Assembly: GCA_963855995.1 (NCBI GenBank)
Contig: OY979716.1
Span: 44,676,480-44,740,479, forward strand
Direction: 5' to 3'
Source of the DNA: Muricea muricata
Taxonomy: Eukaryota; Cnidaria; Anthozoa; Malacalcyonacea; Plexauridae
Length of the DNA stretch: 64,000 nt
Part shown: one piece after another, positions 1 to 10,780 of the stretch
Numbering within the stretch: the stretch's first letter is position 1
How the letters are laid out: each line of letters starts with the position of its first letter
The notes under the pieces: model-generated
Told to the model about the DNA's origin: nothing
The model's database searches: none
The model's input: the letters and a program-made list of their open reading frames with translations, nothing else
Position numbers and translations under genes: made by a program

Positions 1-140
1 TAAGAAACTGTGTATCCCTGTTTAGTCGTGTAGAAATAACTGATGAACAAGTAGTTGAACTTGAGAGTAACTGCAAGACATTATTCACATTAAATTGCCT
101 CTTTTTTTCCCATCACCCCACAATATGGCATTTAGGTAAT

Positions 141-515
141 GTGGTTCCTGTTCATACTAAGGAAATGCACAACAGATATGGGATGGGTCTTGCGCTGAAT
201 TCTATGGAGGGACGGGAGGCCAAACACATTTCTATTGCCCGGTATGCAAAGAACACTAATTATTCAAATAGGTGGCAACAAGTATTCCGACATGAACATA
301 TATCTCTATTATGGCTTAGAGCAAAGGGATATAATGTAACAAAGCCTTCATCAGTGTCATTGTCTTATATCCCCAGACGTGCTACTTCCAACCCGGCTTA
401 TTGCAATTGCGGAATGGAGAAATCTAGTGTGCAAATGTCCAAATGTAGGTTTTGTGTACATGAGCTAAGAAAATGCATTTCTGAAAAGGTTAAAAAAGCA
501 GTAATAAAGGGTTAG
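141..515 (+). CDS. Unrecognised small protein, Cys-rich C-terminus
   Basis: A 124-codon open frame beginning at an ATG. The N-terminal part is basic and aromatic, with a stretch around residues 29-64 containing ARYAKNTNYSNRWQQVFRHE and then SLLWLRAKGY. The C-terminal third carries a cysteine pattern (CNCG, then CRFC) that could bind zinc. It vaguely resembles uncharacterised proteins I recall from cnidarian and sponge genomes, but I cannot name a family. No splice sites or promoter are convincing, and the surroundings are repetitive. It may be the last exon of a gene that begins left of the window, because the frame upstream also reads as gene-like text. A chance frame is the alternative. Confidence 0.4.
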   Translation: MVPVHTKEMHNRYGMGLALNSMEGREAKHISIARYAKNTNYSNRWQQVFRHEHISLLWLRAKGYNVTKPSSVSLSYIPRRATSNPAYCNCGMEKSSVQMSKCRFCVHELRKCISEKVKKAVIKG

Positions 516-1669
516 GTTTTTATCAGTTTCCATATGGGATAAGGACTAGAAACGATTTACTATTTTATGAGCCAGATAGTAACACACTCAGCAATATGTT
601 AACTTTTCATAATAACCTTTACAGTTGATGAAACCACATATCAAGAGCATTTCAAAGATCATTAATTTGAGTATCAGAACACTATTTCTCCCTTTTAGTG
701 TGGTCTAAGAGGGCATTGCAGTACTAAAGTATGTATTACACTGTAAAAGTATGTTGAGAAGGAAGTGCATAAGACAAACAAAATGTTATTTAGATAATGC
801 TATGAGTAAGCTTACACTACTTGTCCCTTTTAGTGGGGCTGTTTATATGAAAACTGGCTGGCTGTTCCTGTATACCAAGCCAGCCAGATAAGCAAGATGC
901 TAAAAACTCTTGAATTATTGAAAAACTGTTCATCCCAGCAAACGGGCTAGCCTGTTTATAGAGAGTGTTTATATATGGAAACAATCACTCTTTGGGAGCG
1001 AAGACCCTTGTAAGAGCTGGTCACGTGATCTGCTAAAATCTAGCATATTTTTAATTAATCCGTGCTTTTAAATTAGCATTATTTGATCGAACAAACAACA
1101 CTCTTACAAATATGAAACGTAAACTACTACACTCCCACCCCTCTCAAATTTACATAATCGGCTAATTAAAAATCTGCTAGATTTTAGCAGATATGTGACC
1201 AGCTCATACCAGGGTCTTTGCCCCTGAAGACCAAAACCTGGGTATGAGGTTGGCGATATCTCGCCTCTTTCAAGCGAGATCCCAGCAACAGGCAGGTCCG
1301 TTCGCTCACATAAACACAAAAAAAGAATACTACAAAATATACTACAGAGCGAGATCTTGCCCTAAGAGAGCATTGCAATACTAAAGTATGCATTACACTG
1401 TAGGAGACAAAAAGTTATTTAGTTTATGCTAAATTTTGCTAAGATTTCAGTATTTTAATACTCTAGAAAACTGTTCAGTTTTACCTGAATGTTTTAGTAC
1501 AAATACAACATGTATTTTCATTTAAGTATAGTACTGTTTGGTTTAAAATGTTGATACCAACAGTTGTATTGAATTATAAAAAAATGTTTTTACAAATATC
1601 TTGTGAATGTTGTCTTGTCACTCAACAAAAAATGCCATTTTCTTATAAATGTATACCTGACCATTGTGT
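516..1669. repeat. MITE-like inverted repeat inside a local direct duplication
   Basis: No gene is visible. A segment at about 704-815 reappears at about 1358-1440 (both contain the block GCATTGCA/ATACTAAAGTATG followed by ATTACACTGTA). Between the two copies lies an inverted repeat: about 1000-1056 and 1161-1218 are reverse complements apart from a few changes (core CTGCTAAAATCTAGCA). This looks like a short non-autonomous DNA element inserted in a duplicated stretch. The remainder is featureless AT-rich DNA. Confidence 0.55.
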
Positions 1670-2410
1670 TTAAAGCAGACAATTGTGCTGGGGAAATCCA
1701 AATGAATTCCATTCACCGTAGTTGTATGAAACTGTAAGCTGTCCCTTTCTGAAATTATATACCAAGGAGAAATCTTTGACAGGAGATACAATTACTTTTG
1801 TAATGTGGCCTTTGCGCTGTGCACATAGGGTTCTTTCGAAGTATTCGGCGACTTCTTCCACACTTTTTCCTGAAAGCCTGCTAAGGAAATATTTCACTAG
1901 GGGAAGGTGGGTAAAAGATATAACTTTAGCCTTTTTGTTTCCAACGTTGTAAAAGTAGGGCTCTCTGAATTCTGGAAAATTGCATAATAAACGGCACAAC
2001 GACAAAAACATTTCCACTGGCATATCTCTTTGTATTTCGGAATAATATGGCCTTCGGATGTTTGTTTTGCCTGCCAATCTTCTATAAATCCGCTTGAGCC
2101 ATAGCTGACTTTCCGATTTATATATAACAGCCAGGTTGATAGATGAAGAAACCATTATTTTTGAAATATCTGGCGTTTCCATATCAGGGGTATTTTTTGC
2201 ACTTGTTTCACAAACATTTACCAAAGGCAATAACAATTTTGCAGCTGTTGATGAAGTACATTCATACAAACTAGCTTGCTGCTGTTCACGACGAATGGCA
2301 CACATGCCATTTATTCGGGTTAATATGCCCACCGTGATTGTTGTATCTATACTAGGCCACATGGTTTGCCACAAAAATGGCTGCAACATTGTCAAAAGGG
2401 GAGGGGGCAT
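1670..2410 (-). CDS. Unrecognised 246-codon frame
   Basis: An uninterrupted 246-codon minus-strand frame. The sequence looks protein-like, with mixed charged and hydrophobic helices (for example LVKYFLSRLSGKSVEEVAEY near residue 170) and no low-complexity bias. I recognise no family. The first ~35 codons lie in a ~130-bp segment that is repeated at 4027-4155, so the N-terminus may be derived from a repeat. A decayed transposon ORF is as likely as a host gene. Confidence 0.35.
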   Translation of the reverse strand: MPPPLLTMLQPFLWQTMWPSIDTTITVGILTRINGMCAIRREQQQASLYECTSSTAAKLLLPLVNVCETSAKNTPDMETPDISKIMVSSSINLAVIYKSESQLWLKRIYRRLAGKTNIRRPYYSEIQRDMPVEMFLSLCRLLCNFPEFREPYFYNVGNKKAKVISFTHLPLVKYFLSRLSGKSVEEVAEYFERTLCAQRKGHITKVIVSPVKDFSLVYNFRKGQLTVSYNYGEWNSFGFPQHNCLL

Positions 2411-4155
2411 AGTTTATATAAAATTGACATTTACATGAAAACATGTTCCAAAATGAAAAGTTATGTCTCATTATTTTTGCTCGTGATTGTCCATACCCTG
2501 TAGGGCGGTATAATAGGATGTATATTATATAGGCTTGTGCAAAAAAAAGCTATCAATAGCACATGAAATGGTTTATATAATTGCAATAATAGAAATGCAT
2601 GTGACGTTTTAATTAATTTGTGACAATACTGTCTTGATGTTTGTTTACTTGAATGTTAATTATTAACTAATAGCATGGGAAATTTAAGTTCTTCGCGGCG
2701 TATTATTATTGTTGTGCAAAATGGATAAGCCGATAGACAAAATTCACACCAGAAAACCATGGCGTTGCTACTTAGTAACATATAGCCAAGCTGACCTTCA
2801 AAAATTTCTGACAAAACAATCATTTGCAGACCCTGTAATTGAAGCTTTCACTTCAGAATGAAGTCAATTTTAAAATGATCAATGTTTGACAAAGATCAAG
2901 AAGCTTTCAAATATGGAAGTATTAGAATTCATTAAGAAGCATGATATTAAGAATCAAACATCTTTCCTTGTGCTGGCTCATGAACAGAATGAGCAAGGCA
3001 AAAAAAATCTAGCTCGGTTCATCCTGTCTCTTTCATCAAGATCTCTCGATGAGCTAGAAAATCAGACCTGGAAAATGAAAGAGTCCAATGTCCAAAATTA
3101 TTGGTTGCAAAAACAAGTCACGGATGGAAATAATTTGTGAGGTGGCCTCCAGTTCTTTTGAAACCAAATGAAACAAGTTTTCAATGGCATTCAATTCCAG
3201 ACTTCAGGGTGGAATGCTTTAAATGAGCCCATCCTGTCTCTATATATGTGCAACTGCCTGACAAGGTCCCACTCTTCGCAATCAGTTAATGTTCGTGGAC
3301 ATCCCTTGTTCAGCCTATGTTTGTCAAACAGTTGGGTCACATAAAATGGCAATTTTGCACGACAAGGAACTGACTGTCGCTTTACTGCAATTTGGAAATG
3401 CTTTAAGAAGCCAATTTCCCCATACACCTTTCTTCTGATACAAAAATCTCATGTAATTAGATGTTTTTATCGGAACTTGCTTTTTTGACTTCATTTTCCC
3501 TGCATTTATGAACTATGTACAAACATTTCTTTGTTTGTAAAATAAGTGGTACATGGGTATGCTACAATTGCTGTATCCAAGTGGGTGCTTATTGATTCAG
3601 TCTTATTAATATAATAGCAAAGTCTGTTGTTAAATTTAAAATTCTATAACGTGGCCACTGCCGTACTATAATTAGTCCTCTTGTACGCAAAATATATTAA
3701 TATATTGAATTACTTGCGTTCACCTTCAATTCCGTAACTCTTGATAGTATAAAATTCTTATTAAATGCAAACTCAATAATATTTTAGCAAAATATTATCC
3801 AAATCATGCTTGTTAAATTAGTGACGTCATTGTTGTGAAAATGTAATTACGTTAATTTTTGTCTCTTGTGCCATATTATAAGGATAAAAATATAAAAAAG
3901 CTTGTATGATCAGCATTTCTCGCCACAACAACCATTAGACACACAATTTCCTTTGAAATTGGAATACAGACAATTACGAGCAAAAATATTTGAGATTTTC
4001 TATTAGCTCCCCCTTCCCCCAAACCAATGTTGTTGTATGGATACTAGGCCACATGGTTTGCTGAAAAGATGCCCGCAACGTTGTCAAAAGGGGAGGGGGG
4101 ATAGTTTATATAAAATCGATGTTTATGTGAATACATGTGTTAGTTATGTCACATC
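2337..4155. repeat. Pair of ~130-bp direct repeats flanking 1.55 kb
   Basis: The blocks at about 2337-2470 and 4027-4155 are the same orientation and clearly related. Both contain ACTAGGCCACATGGTTTGC, then GTTGTCAAAAGGGGAGGGG, then ATAGTTTATATAAAAT, with scattered substitutions. The interval between them contains the degraded replicase-like frame. They could be the ends of a mobile element or a segmental duplication; I see no target duplication that would decide. Confidence 0.55.
2721..3140 (+). pseudogene. Degraded replicase-like ORF of a mobile element
   Basis: An ATG at 2721 opens a 46-codon frame (RKPWRCYLVTYSQADLQKF) that ends at a TGA at 2859. A second frame at 2886-3140 carries KLSNMEVLEFIKKHDIKNQT and RFILSLSSRSLDELENQTWK. 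From memory, both pieces match the start and middle of one cnidarian/sponge protein family, mobile-element encoded and possibly a replication initiator, in which about 100 residues normally separate them. That intervening part is missing here and the frames differ, so the copy is deleted and dead. Family membership is recalled, not searched. Confidence 0.45.
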
Positions 4156-4325
4156 AGTCAGGTCTCTCTTCTGAGATAGTAAAAAGTTTTCTAGGTTAAA
4201 TTCTGACCCAACGCTAACTAGGTTTCATTCTTTACAACATTACTTACTGACACTAAACAAATGAGGTGAAATTACTGATACCGAACTTGAATCATTATGA
4301 CCTATTACAGCGCACTTTGGTAGCA
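3141..4325. other. No clear gene; AT-rich intergenic DNA
   Basis: Only a 78-codon minus-strand frame at 3191-3427 stands out, containing FDKHRLNKGCPRTLTDCEEW, and it is not recognised. The second copy of the direct repeat (4027-4155) lies here. Nothing else is supported. Confidence 0.4.
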
Positions 4326-4476
4326 GTAGCGTAGCCAGCCCGACAATTTAGTCCCGCTATGCAAATTTCAAATCATTGTAATTATTCATTTCTTTAGAAA
4401 TTGTTGTTTTTACAGTCAATGAACACGAAAATATTTGCATAGCGGGACTAAATCGTTGGGCTGGCTACGCTACTGT
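4326..4476. mobile_element. Palindromic MITE with 43-bp arms
   Basis: The arm at about 4326-4368 (AGCGTAGCCAGCCCG ... AGTCCCGCTATGCAAAT) is the reverse complement of about 4430-4473, around a ~60-bp AT-rich spacer. It sits immediately before the Penelope-like coding remnants. No ORF is present. Confidence 0.75.
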
Positions 4477-4559
4477 TTGGTAGGGCACATGGCTAGCCAA
4501 AAACACACAAGAAATTCGACACTCTACCTAAATTCAGACCAATCATTGACACGACAAAT

Positions 4560-5213
4560 ACACCACACTACAATGTAGGAAAATTCCTGTCCAATTTACT
4601 GCATCCTTTAACCTTAAACGATCACTCTCTTACTGACTCGTTTGACGCTGCTACGCAAATTAACAATATTCCTAAACATTTATTCCAAGAAGGTTATCAG
4701 TTTGTTTTATTTGACGTTGAATCACTTTTCGCTAACGTTCCGCTTTCTGGCACAGTTCAGATTATTTTAGATTGCATTGATAAAGACAAACTCATCGATA
4801 CTAAATTGCAAAAACGCACCTTGAAAAAACTAATTTTGGATTGTTGCACTAAAGCAGCCTTTTCTTTCGACGGACAAATTTATGCTCAAAAAGTGGGCAT
4901 TTGCATGGGGTCCTCTATAGGGCCAGTTTTGACTAATATTATTTTGACAGAGTTTGAATGCGTTATAGTATCGGAATTGATAAATGACGGTGTTATAAAA
5001 TTTTACCAATGTTATGTGGATGATACACTTGTTTTAATTAAACCTTCTGATATTGCTGCCGTTTTAGCAACACTTAATAGTTTTGTTCGAAAACTTAAAA
5101 CCAAATACGAAAACAACTCCACACCTACCAGCAATGCCAATTCTCAGATGATGAAAACATTACGAAAATTTGGATCAGAATACCTTATCTCGAAAACCGC
5201 GGCGAGAATATAA
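4560..5213 (+). pseudogene. Penelope-like reverse transcriptase fragment
   Basis: An upstream region reads FDVESLFANVP, the RT block before the finger domain. The frame at 4806-5213 then has GICMGSSIGPVLTNI (the template-grip block) and CYVDDTLVLI (the catalytic YVDD). Spacing and motif wording match Penelope-like RTs rather than LINE RTs. Reading continues through several frames, and the terminal part before the endonuclease is missing or scrambled. Confidence 0.85.
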
Positions 5214-5289
5214 TAAAATCCTGCACATAAAAAATTCAAAGACTTCTAACATAGCTTGTCAAATTTATAGTTATTTATGACACTAAACG

Positions 5290-5593
5290 AATTTCGTTTT
5301 TTGTTTCTAACAAAGACAAACTTCCTCCTCTATCGTGTAGTAATCTTGTTTACGAGGTTTCGTGTGCAGGTTGTGGCAAAAGTTATATAGGTATGACAAG
5401 AAGATGTTTATCAGTGCATTTAAAAAAACATGCAACACAACTCACCACAAGTGCAATAGGAAAACATCTTTCAGACTCAACACGCACGATACTTAGCAAG
5501 CCTAAAAACCAGTTCTCTCTACTAAATGACATCCCTCTTCCTTCTGACAATGTGCCCACTCCTATTGAAAATTTAGTTTTCAATAACTTCTGA
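5290..5593 (+). pseudogene. GIY-YIG endonuclease domain of the Penelope-like element
   Basis: This frame contains NLVYEVSCAGCGKSYIGMT, the start of a GIY-YIG nuclease domain (the family usually has Y-x-Y-x(n)-YIG), followed by RRCLSVHLKKH. It ends at a TGA just after 5591. It lies 80 bp after the RT fragment in a different frame, so the original polyprotein has been shifted. In living elements this domain nicks target DNA. Confidence 0.8.
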
Positions 5594-6250
5594 ATCTTGC
5601 ACTTAACTAGATCTACCAGTTACAATATCCTTGCTTTTCTTGATGCATTTACTGATTAAATACAACAATGCACAACTTAACACATGACTGAAGGCTAGCA
5701 AAGAGCTTTAACTCTTCACATAATGACGTTTCATCTACATTTCCACTTTCTACCAGTTGGGTCAGTGCTTGTCTATTTGTAAATATAAATATAAATTTCT
5801 ATCATGTAAATATAGCCAATCAGCCTTAGGTAGTCTCTTGCTCTGTATATATGCTGTATGTAAAGTGTTATGTTTCATTCTGTCTGAGGATGACTTTGAA
5901 ATAAAGCCAAAAATTTACAGTTTCAATTGTTTGTCTTGTTTTGATTCATATCTTGAATTGCAAGATGACTTTATTTTTCGGAGTTTGTTTCTTTTTTGCT
6001 GAGAATTATTTTCAACAAAGTTAATTTCATTTATAAATAGGAGTCCATATATTTCTTGAAATAACATTATTTAATAACCATTTAGTTTATAACATCTGTA
6101 TAAGCTCTTACTAGAGAATGATGAGAAACTGTAAACAACTTGATGACCAGGCCTTGAGGGGCAACTGAGCTATTAGTACAACTAGATTGTAATGTTATTA
6201 TGCTCTGCAGTCTCTCCCCAAGTCTTTATTCAGGTGTCTCTAACATAGTG

Positions 6251-7625
6251 TTAGTTCATAAAGACTGACAAACATAACATAAAATATGAATAGTCTCTTG
6301 GCTGCAGTTTGCACTTATTGACTTTATTCAAGTTTGCCTTTCTTGTTGTGGTCTTGTAGTCTTCTGAGTGCAAGTGGTAGCCGTTTTGGGGTAGATATGT
6401 TGTGAGTGGTTGTGGGGCAGATAGAGTGGGTGGGGTGGGTGTCAGTGTGGGATGAGTTTGGTGGGGGGGCATTTCAACACAGCTGTGTGTGTGGGGGGGA
6501 GGGGGTATGGTAGGTGTTGCAAGTGGGGTTATGTTGGTTGTCGATGTAAGTTTTGACATTGGCTTGACAAAGGTGGGTAAGAGGTTTTTCGTGATGGTCT
6601 TGATGTGTTTGTTGTTGCCGCACTGGAAGATATTTCTTAAGAAATTTGCTGTTGTAAAATGTGATTCTGCCTGAGCCATATTCCTGTAGGATGTATTGAT
6701 CGAATTGTCAAACTTCTATGATGAGGCCTGTCTTGTCCCATTTGTTGGGGGTGCAGGCCAGTTTGGTTTTGAATTCTGACATTATCTCCAATGATGAGAG
6801 GTGGCAGATGTTTGGTGTGTTCTGTCCATTGCTTGGCAGCTCCCATGTGTGAGTTTCAAAGGGCTTCTTCCCTGGCTGCTAGGGTCTCTCGCCGTGTAGT
6901 GTGGGGTTTCTATTGGCCAGGTGGGATGGGAATGAAGTCTCTTATTGGGCGGCCAAAGATGCATTGAGCAGGGGATATCTTTGTTTCAGGGTCTGGTGTG
7001 TTCCTGTATTGTAAGATTGTATGTTGGAGTGAATTAGTGTTATTCATAATGAGTCAACGGTTTTGATGCCAACTGAATGTGGGTAGGCCATGGATTAGAG
7101 GCAGTGATGTACTCCCCACATATGTAGAAATTGGTGTGTGGCTGAGGCTGTAAATTCAGGGAACTCGTCAGATGCACACTCGTCAGGTATACCGAATGTG
7201 GTGAAGGTATGGCAAAGGCAATTGATGACCCCATTTGATCCTTCTTGCGCTTGTTCGATGATAGGCCAGTGAGAATATCTGACCACTATAACCAGATAAT
7301 TAACCCCCTTGTAGTGGAAGAAGTCAGTGCAGATGTACTGGAATGGATATTCTGGTTGAACTGGTGGGGTCGAGCAGCACTGGGTTGCAATGGCACCATG
7401 CAGTTGCAGTGGTTGCAGGTTAAGTTGTGCTGCTTTGATGGCGGGAGTTATGCCTGGCCAGTAGATAGATGTCTCGGTGTGTGCAATCATGGACATACCT
7501 TCCATACCTTGGTGTGCAGAGTGTAGTGTGCCGAGGATGTTGTCACAAAGTTGAGGTGAGTTCACTAGATGATCTTTGTATATGATTACACCATCGATGG
7601 TATATAGGCTGTCATGGAACTGGAT
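6251..7625 (-). pseudogene. Gypsy integrase and pol C-terminus, degraded
   Basis: Read from 7625 downward: a zinc-binding H2C2 region (HSAHQGMEGM ... YWPGI), an integrase core (YICTDFFHYKGVNYLVIVV and later PDECASDEFPEF), then several shifted frames matching the C-terminal part of Gypsy polyproteins (RTHQTSATS and VRIQNQTGLHPQQMGQD), and a low-complexity proline/threonine tail near 6400-6560. There are at least three frame changes. The gag of a similar element is at 9130-9842, so the RT section between them has been lost or replaced. Confidence 0.8.
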
Positions 7626-7680
7626 ATATCTCGATGAATCTCGTCAAAAGACTCTGTTAGCAAAACTCTTCAAAAATAAA

Positions 7681-7790
7681 TTAAGTTAGTTAAATACCTC
7701 GAAGGTCGGGATGTATGTCATATACAGCCCTCGGGGGCTGTATATGACATACATCCCTCCTTTTTGGTATTTAACTCTAACTTATGTTCC
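7681..7790. repeat. Perfect 50-bp palindrome in a longer fold-back
   Basis: GGGATGTATGTCATATACAG and its reverse complement meet head to head at about 7709-7758. Imperfect pairing extends outward to about 7681 and 7790 (TTAGTTAAATACC against GGTATTTAACT). It lies at the edge of the Gypsy remnant. It could be a MITE or an inverted-duplication scar. Confidence 0.75.
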
Positions 7791-8173
7791 CCAGAGGTGC
7801 TAAGTCTTTGGCAAACTGCAACAGCAAATTCAGTTTGGCCAATTTCAAAAGAATGCAGGAAAACATTGTAATGTTTTATGCTCGAGTGTGATGCTTTTCA
7901 CATGCAAAAGACATCATTAATAAATATCAATTGAAGGACAAAACCTGAAGGCAAAAAAATTGAGAAGTGGTTTGAAGTGGAGCAAGACAAAATCAAATGA
8001 ATGAACCGTACTGTTGACAAAAAATACAGAATGTTCAATAATATTTTATTTCTGCAATATAAAATTTGAAATCATTTACTGTATATCTACTATATGATTA
8101 CTGTAATCTCCCCCCCTCTCAATATGCCTCATTTGTAAAATAATATAAAATATTGTAAATAAATGGTTTTGGT

Positions 8174-9120
8174 TTAAAAAAAAATTCGGTAATCCCGTAG
8201 GGTTCTCTCACTAGGAAGAACTAGTACCCCAGATTCTTGCAGCTCCCTGTATGCAGCTTGAGATTTAGCATAGAGTGAAAGACAGAACCTAATAATTTTG
8301 GGGTGGTATTGCTGACCAGATGCTGAGGAAGACAAAAGATTCTTTTGTTGCTCCCGAAACAACTTCATGTGAAGAGTATTACCTAAACTGGTATGACCTA
8401 AAATCTGCAAAAGATCATTTTCAACGTCCTTATTTATAGTGATACTGTTTTGTTCAATTTCTGTTTTCATCTGCTGAATCTGGCTCTCTAGCTCCTCGCA
8501 TGTAAGCCTTTGTTTTTGAACTGTGGCAACAAGCCTTTCTTTACTACAAGAAGAAAGAGGGGCATTGTCCTTAAGTGGCATAGCTTTTCCTACATTTGCA
8601 TTGCTCACAGATTTTATTGTTTTCTTCAGAATCCTCTCACACTCAAGACAACAAGAACCTTCCTCGTTAACAAGAACTTCACAACAGACTGAACAATAAA
8701 ATGTAATAGCTTGAAAACTGGACCCTTGTCAGGATACTAATAATAATAATACTGATCTACATGAACTGGTATGGTATGTAGAACAACATTAGCTGGTAAA
8801 GACGAAGTTGAAATTGGAAAACATTAACTGCAGCAAAGATTATTATTAAAAGAAAGACAAGATCAGTTGACGTAAAATGACATGGTAAAGAGAGCGCTTA
8901 TTGATTACATATAAAGGGTGAGTTTCATGTAATAACCACCCATAAACAAAAAATGTATAATTTACTCCTGAATTAATTTTAAGTGCATATTTTGGTAAAG
9001 CATGCTTTAAGTCAAAATATTTAATGCAGACCTCTTTTCTTTTATCTCGGAAACCCATCCTTCTAATTTCAGCTTTTCTAGTCTTTTATAGAAAGAGGTA
9101 AGATCTTTATATTTTGGGAC
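8174..9120 (-). pseudogene. P-element-like (THAP9-type) transposase, copy A
   Basis: Two blocks read in minus orientation. The first, at about 9120-8846, holds LKHALPKYALKINSG and FFVYGWLLHETHPLY. The second, from about 8705 to 8174, starts with a Cys pattern (CSVCCEVLVNEEGSCCLEC), then a coiled coil (residues CEELESQIQQMKTEIEQ), then YHPKIIRFCLSLYAKS and GVLVLPSERTLRDY. The last motifs are characteristic of the region before the catalytic core of P-element-like transposases in invertebrates. The catalytic half is absent. It sits between the two halves of a decayed Gypsy element. Confidence 0.75.
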
Positions 9121-9129
9121 TTCTTGGGT

Positions 9130-9842
9130 TTCAGTGGTGCCAGAGTACTCCAGAAAGAAGTTTCTCCAGTTTGGAGTCATCCGGGTTGACTGTGGCTATT
9201 AAAGTCAGGAATGGTTGTGGCTTTGATGGTTTGCACACCCATTGGTCACTAAGGTGGTTGTATTGGTGGTGGTCTAAGGCAAAGGGATGTTGGCTGTTTT
9301 TGTGAGTGCAGCTGGTTAGGGTGTGTGGGCTGTCAAAGATAGCTCATCCGTTGTCATTGTTGGGAGATCATGAGGGTGAAGTAGGTGATCTTGATTTGCT
9401 GCAGCAAACACTATTGAAGTGCTGTGGGCGGTGGAAGAGATCTCAGGTTTTTGCTGTAGCCTGGGCAAATGGCTTTTCTTATTCTGGGTGGAGCATTTTT
9501 ACTGTGGCCACATTTACCTCAATAATTGAGGCTTCATCCTTGTTTTCCAGTTTGCGATTTTTTAAGTCTTCCTGTTTGTGTCGGTAGTATTGACTGCAAG
9601 ATGCATTGATGCCTTGGGTCTTGAAAAGTCGTCCAGCAGATCTTTTTCCAGCCTGTTTTGCTTTTACGAACTGGAGTACTTCCTCTAGCGTCATATTCTG
9701 GTTGGTATCTATCCAACTGAATTTCGCTGTTCGTGAGGCCTCGGGTGATGACATCACAGATGATGTGCTCAGTGTAGTTGGTATTGGTATTACAGGCTTG
9801 GCATGTCACGTGGAATTTGCAGACACCTACTTGGCTGCATAG
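9130..9842 (-). pseudogene. Gypsy gag and zinc-knuckle region, degraded
   Basis: Overlapping frames near 9809-9534 contain MTCQACNTNTNYTEHIICDV and GLTNSEIQLD, followed in another frame by MTLEEVLQFVKAKQAGKRSA. This order is typical of one Gypsy gag family common in marine invertebrates. The zinc knuckle expected just downstream is not intact. The piece pairs with the pol remnant at 6251-7625 on the same strand. Confidence 0.7.
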
Positions 9843-10193
9843 CCGGGCACCAAAACTGTGGATTGTTTCGTCTCAGTTTTCGAGCATGTTGTTCAGTTGA
9901 ACTCACGCTACCATTGTATTTTCTTCTATAACTGCGAGTTTTTTTTATGGCAACAGATGTGTACTTTTGTATATGTCAAGTCCAAATGCCCTAATAACCT
10001 TGAATCATGAATGTCTTCTTCTGAGGATCCTGTTATGAATCAGCAGGAAAAAGACATTCACAAATTATTGTTGCTTAAATCAAGTCTAGGGTAATGCAAC
10101 TCCTCTTGATAAAGAACGGAGTGTTTGTTTTGCATAACTGACAATGTATGTGAATGCCAATTCACCATTTAATAATATAATTCTGGTTCTCAC
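9843..10193. other. No feature seen
   Basis: This stretch is AT-rich, without a convincing reading frame or repeat. It separates the Gypsy gag remnant from the SWIM-domain exon. Confidence 0.4.
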
Positions 10194-10382
10194 CTATCTG
10201 GCCATGTTTTGGTAACTTTCCAATCCATGTTGCACACCATTGTAGGTTTAACTTCTGTTTTCTTGCTTGGGACAGTCCACTTTTGTGGAAGAGTGGAACA
10301 TGCTTGGTTGGTTAGTCCTATCCTGCATGCTGCTTCCACACGATATAGTAAAGCAGCAATATGACTACAAGTTTCACCAAGT
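10194..10382 (-). CDS. Exon of a SWIM-finger gene (second half of the finger)
   Basis: A 189-bp exon with an acceptor (TACTTTCTAG, read on the minus strand) and a donor (GATAG then GTGAG). It encodes LGETCSHIAALLYRVEAACR and then WTVPSKKTEVKPTM. The C-S-H pair completes a SWIM-type zinc site whose C-x-C half is on the exon at 10730. In cnidarians this arrangement usually precedes a YqaJ-like nuclease domain, but no such domain is seen downstream before the Gypsy remnant. The gene is therefore probably truncated, or its remaining exons are outside recognition. Whether it is a host or mobile gene is undecided. Confidence 0.65.
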
Positions 10383-10439
10383 CTAGAAAGTATAATAAAA
10401 AAGCATTCAGTACTATAGTCAATGTGGTTGTAATAACCA

Positions 10440-10625
10440 TTACAATTCCTATAGGAAACCTACAGGTTTTTATAGGCAATTGGAACATTTTCTATAGGTG
10501 ACCTATAAGGATGTCTATAAGCTTATAAAGCTCTATGGGTGCCCATACACTTCTATAGGGAATTGGACCGTTCCCTATAGGCCTTCTATAGAGTTTTTTC
10601 AGTAAGGGATAGGAATTGTTATTGG
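10440..10625. repeat. Degenerate CTATAGG-rich repeat
   Basis: The motif CTATAG or CCTATAGG recurs about ten times in both orientations within 180 bp (for example TTCCCTATAGGCCTTCTATAG). Several copies can pair with each other. It lies within the intron between the two SWIM exons. No coding potential is seen. Confidence 0.5.
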
Positions 10626-10729
10626 GGTAGCAAATGTGGGGTGTGTCAACCAATTCCAGAGCAAATTTTGTTTCTATTTTTAATGAATTTATTTTACATA
10701 AATTTTATAAAAAATGGAATCATACTTAC

Positions 10730-10780
10730 CCAGCAGTGCATGTACAGTAAGCTGATTTAACATCTCCCTTGGTCTCATGC
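10730..10780 (-). CDS. Exon of the SWIM-finger gene (C-x-C half)
   Basis: The minus strand reads ETKGDVKSAYCTCTAG and then a strong donor (GTAAGTATG). The two carried-over bases join in phase to the acceptor of the exon ending at 10382, giving the contiguous finger C-T-C-T-A-G-L-G-E-T-C-S-H. The 5' limit of this exon is unclear because an in-frame TGA lies about 50 bp upstream. Confidence 0.55.

Larger units (their letters stand above)
4500..5925 (+). mobile_element. Penelope-like retroelement, degraded
   Basis: In order, the plus strand carries Penelope-type reverse transcriptase pieces, then a GIY-YIG endonuclease piece, then a non-coding tail with an AATAAA signal near 5899 in a context (CTGAGGATGACTTTGAAATAAAGCC) typical of Penelope 3' ends. 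The element is 5'-truncated, broken by stops and frame changes, and preceded by a palindromic MITE. This RT plus GIY-YIG order is diagnostic of Penelope-like elements. Confidence 0.85.

Noticed and set aside
1104-1393. Two overlapping minus-strand frames of about 70 codons
   Set aside because: Located inside the MITE-like inverted repeat; no protein-like features.
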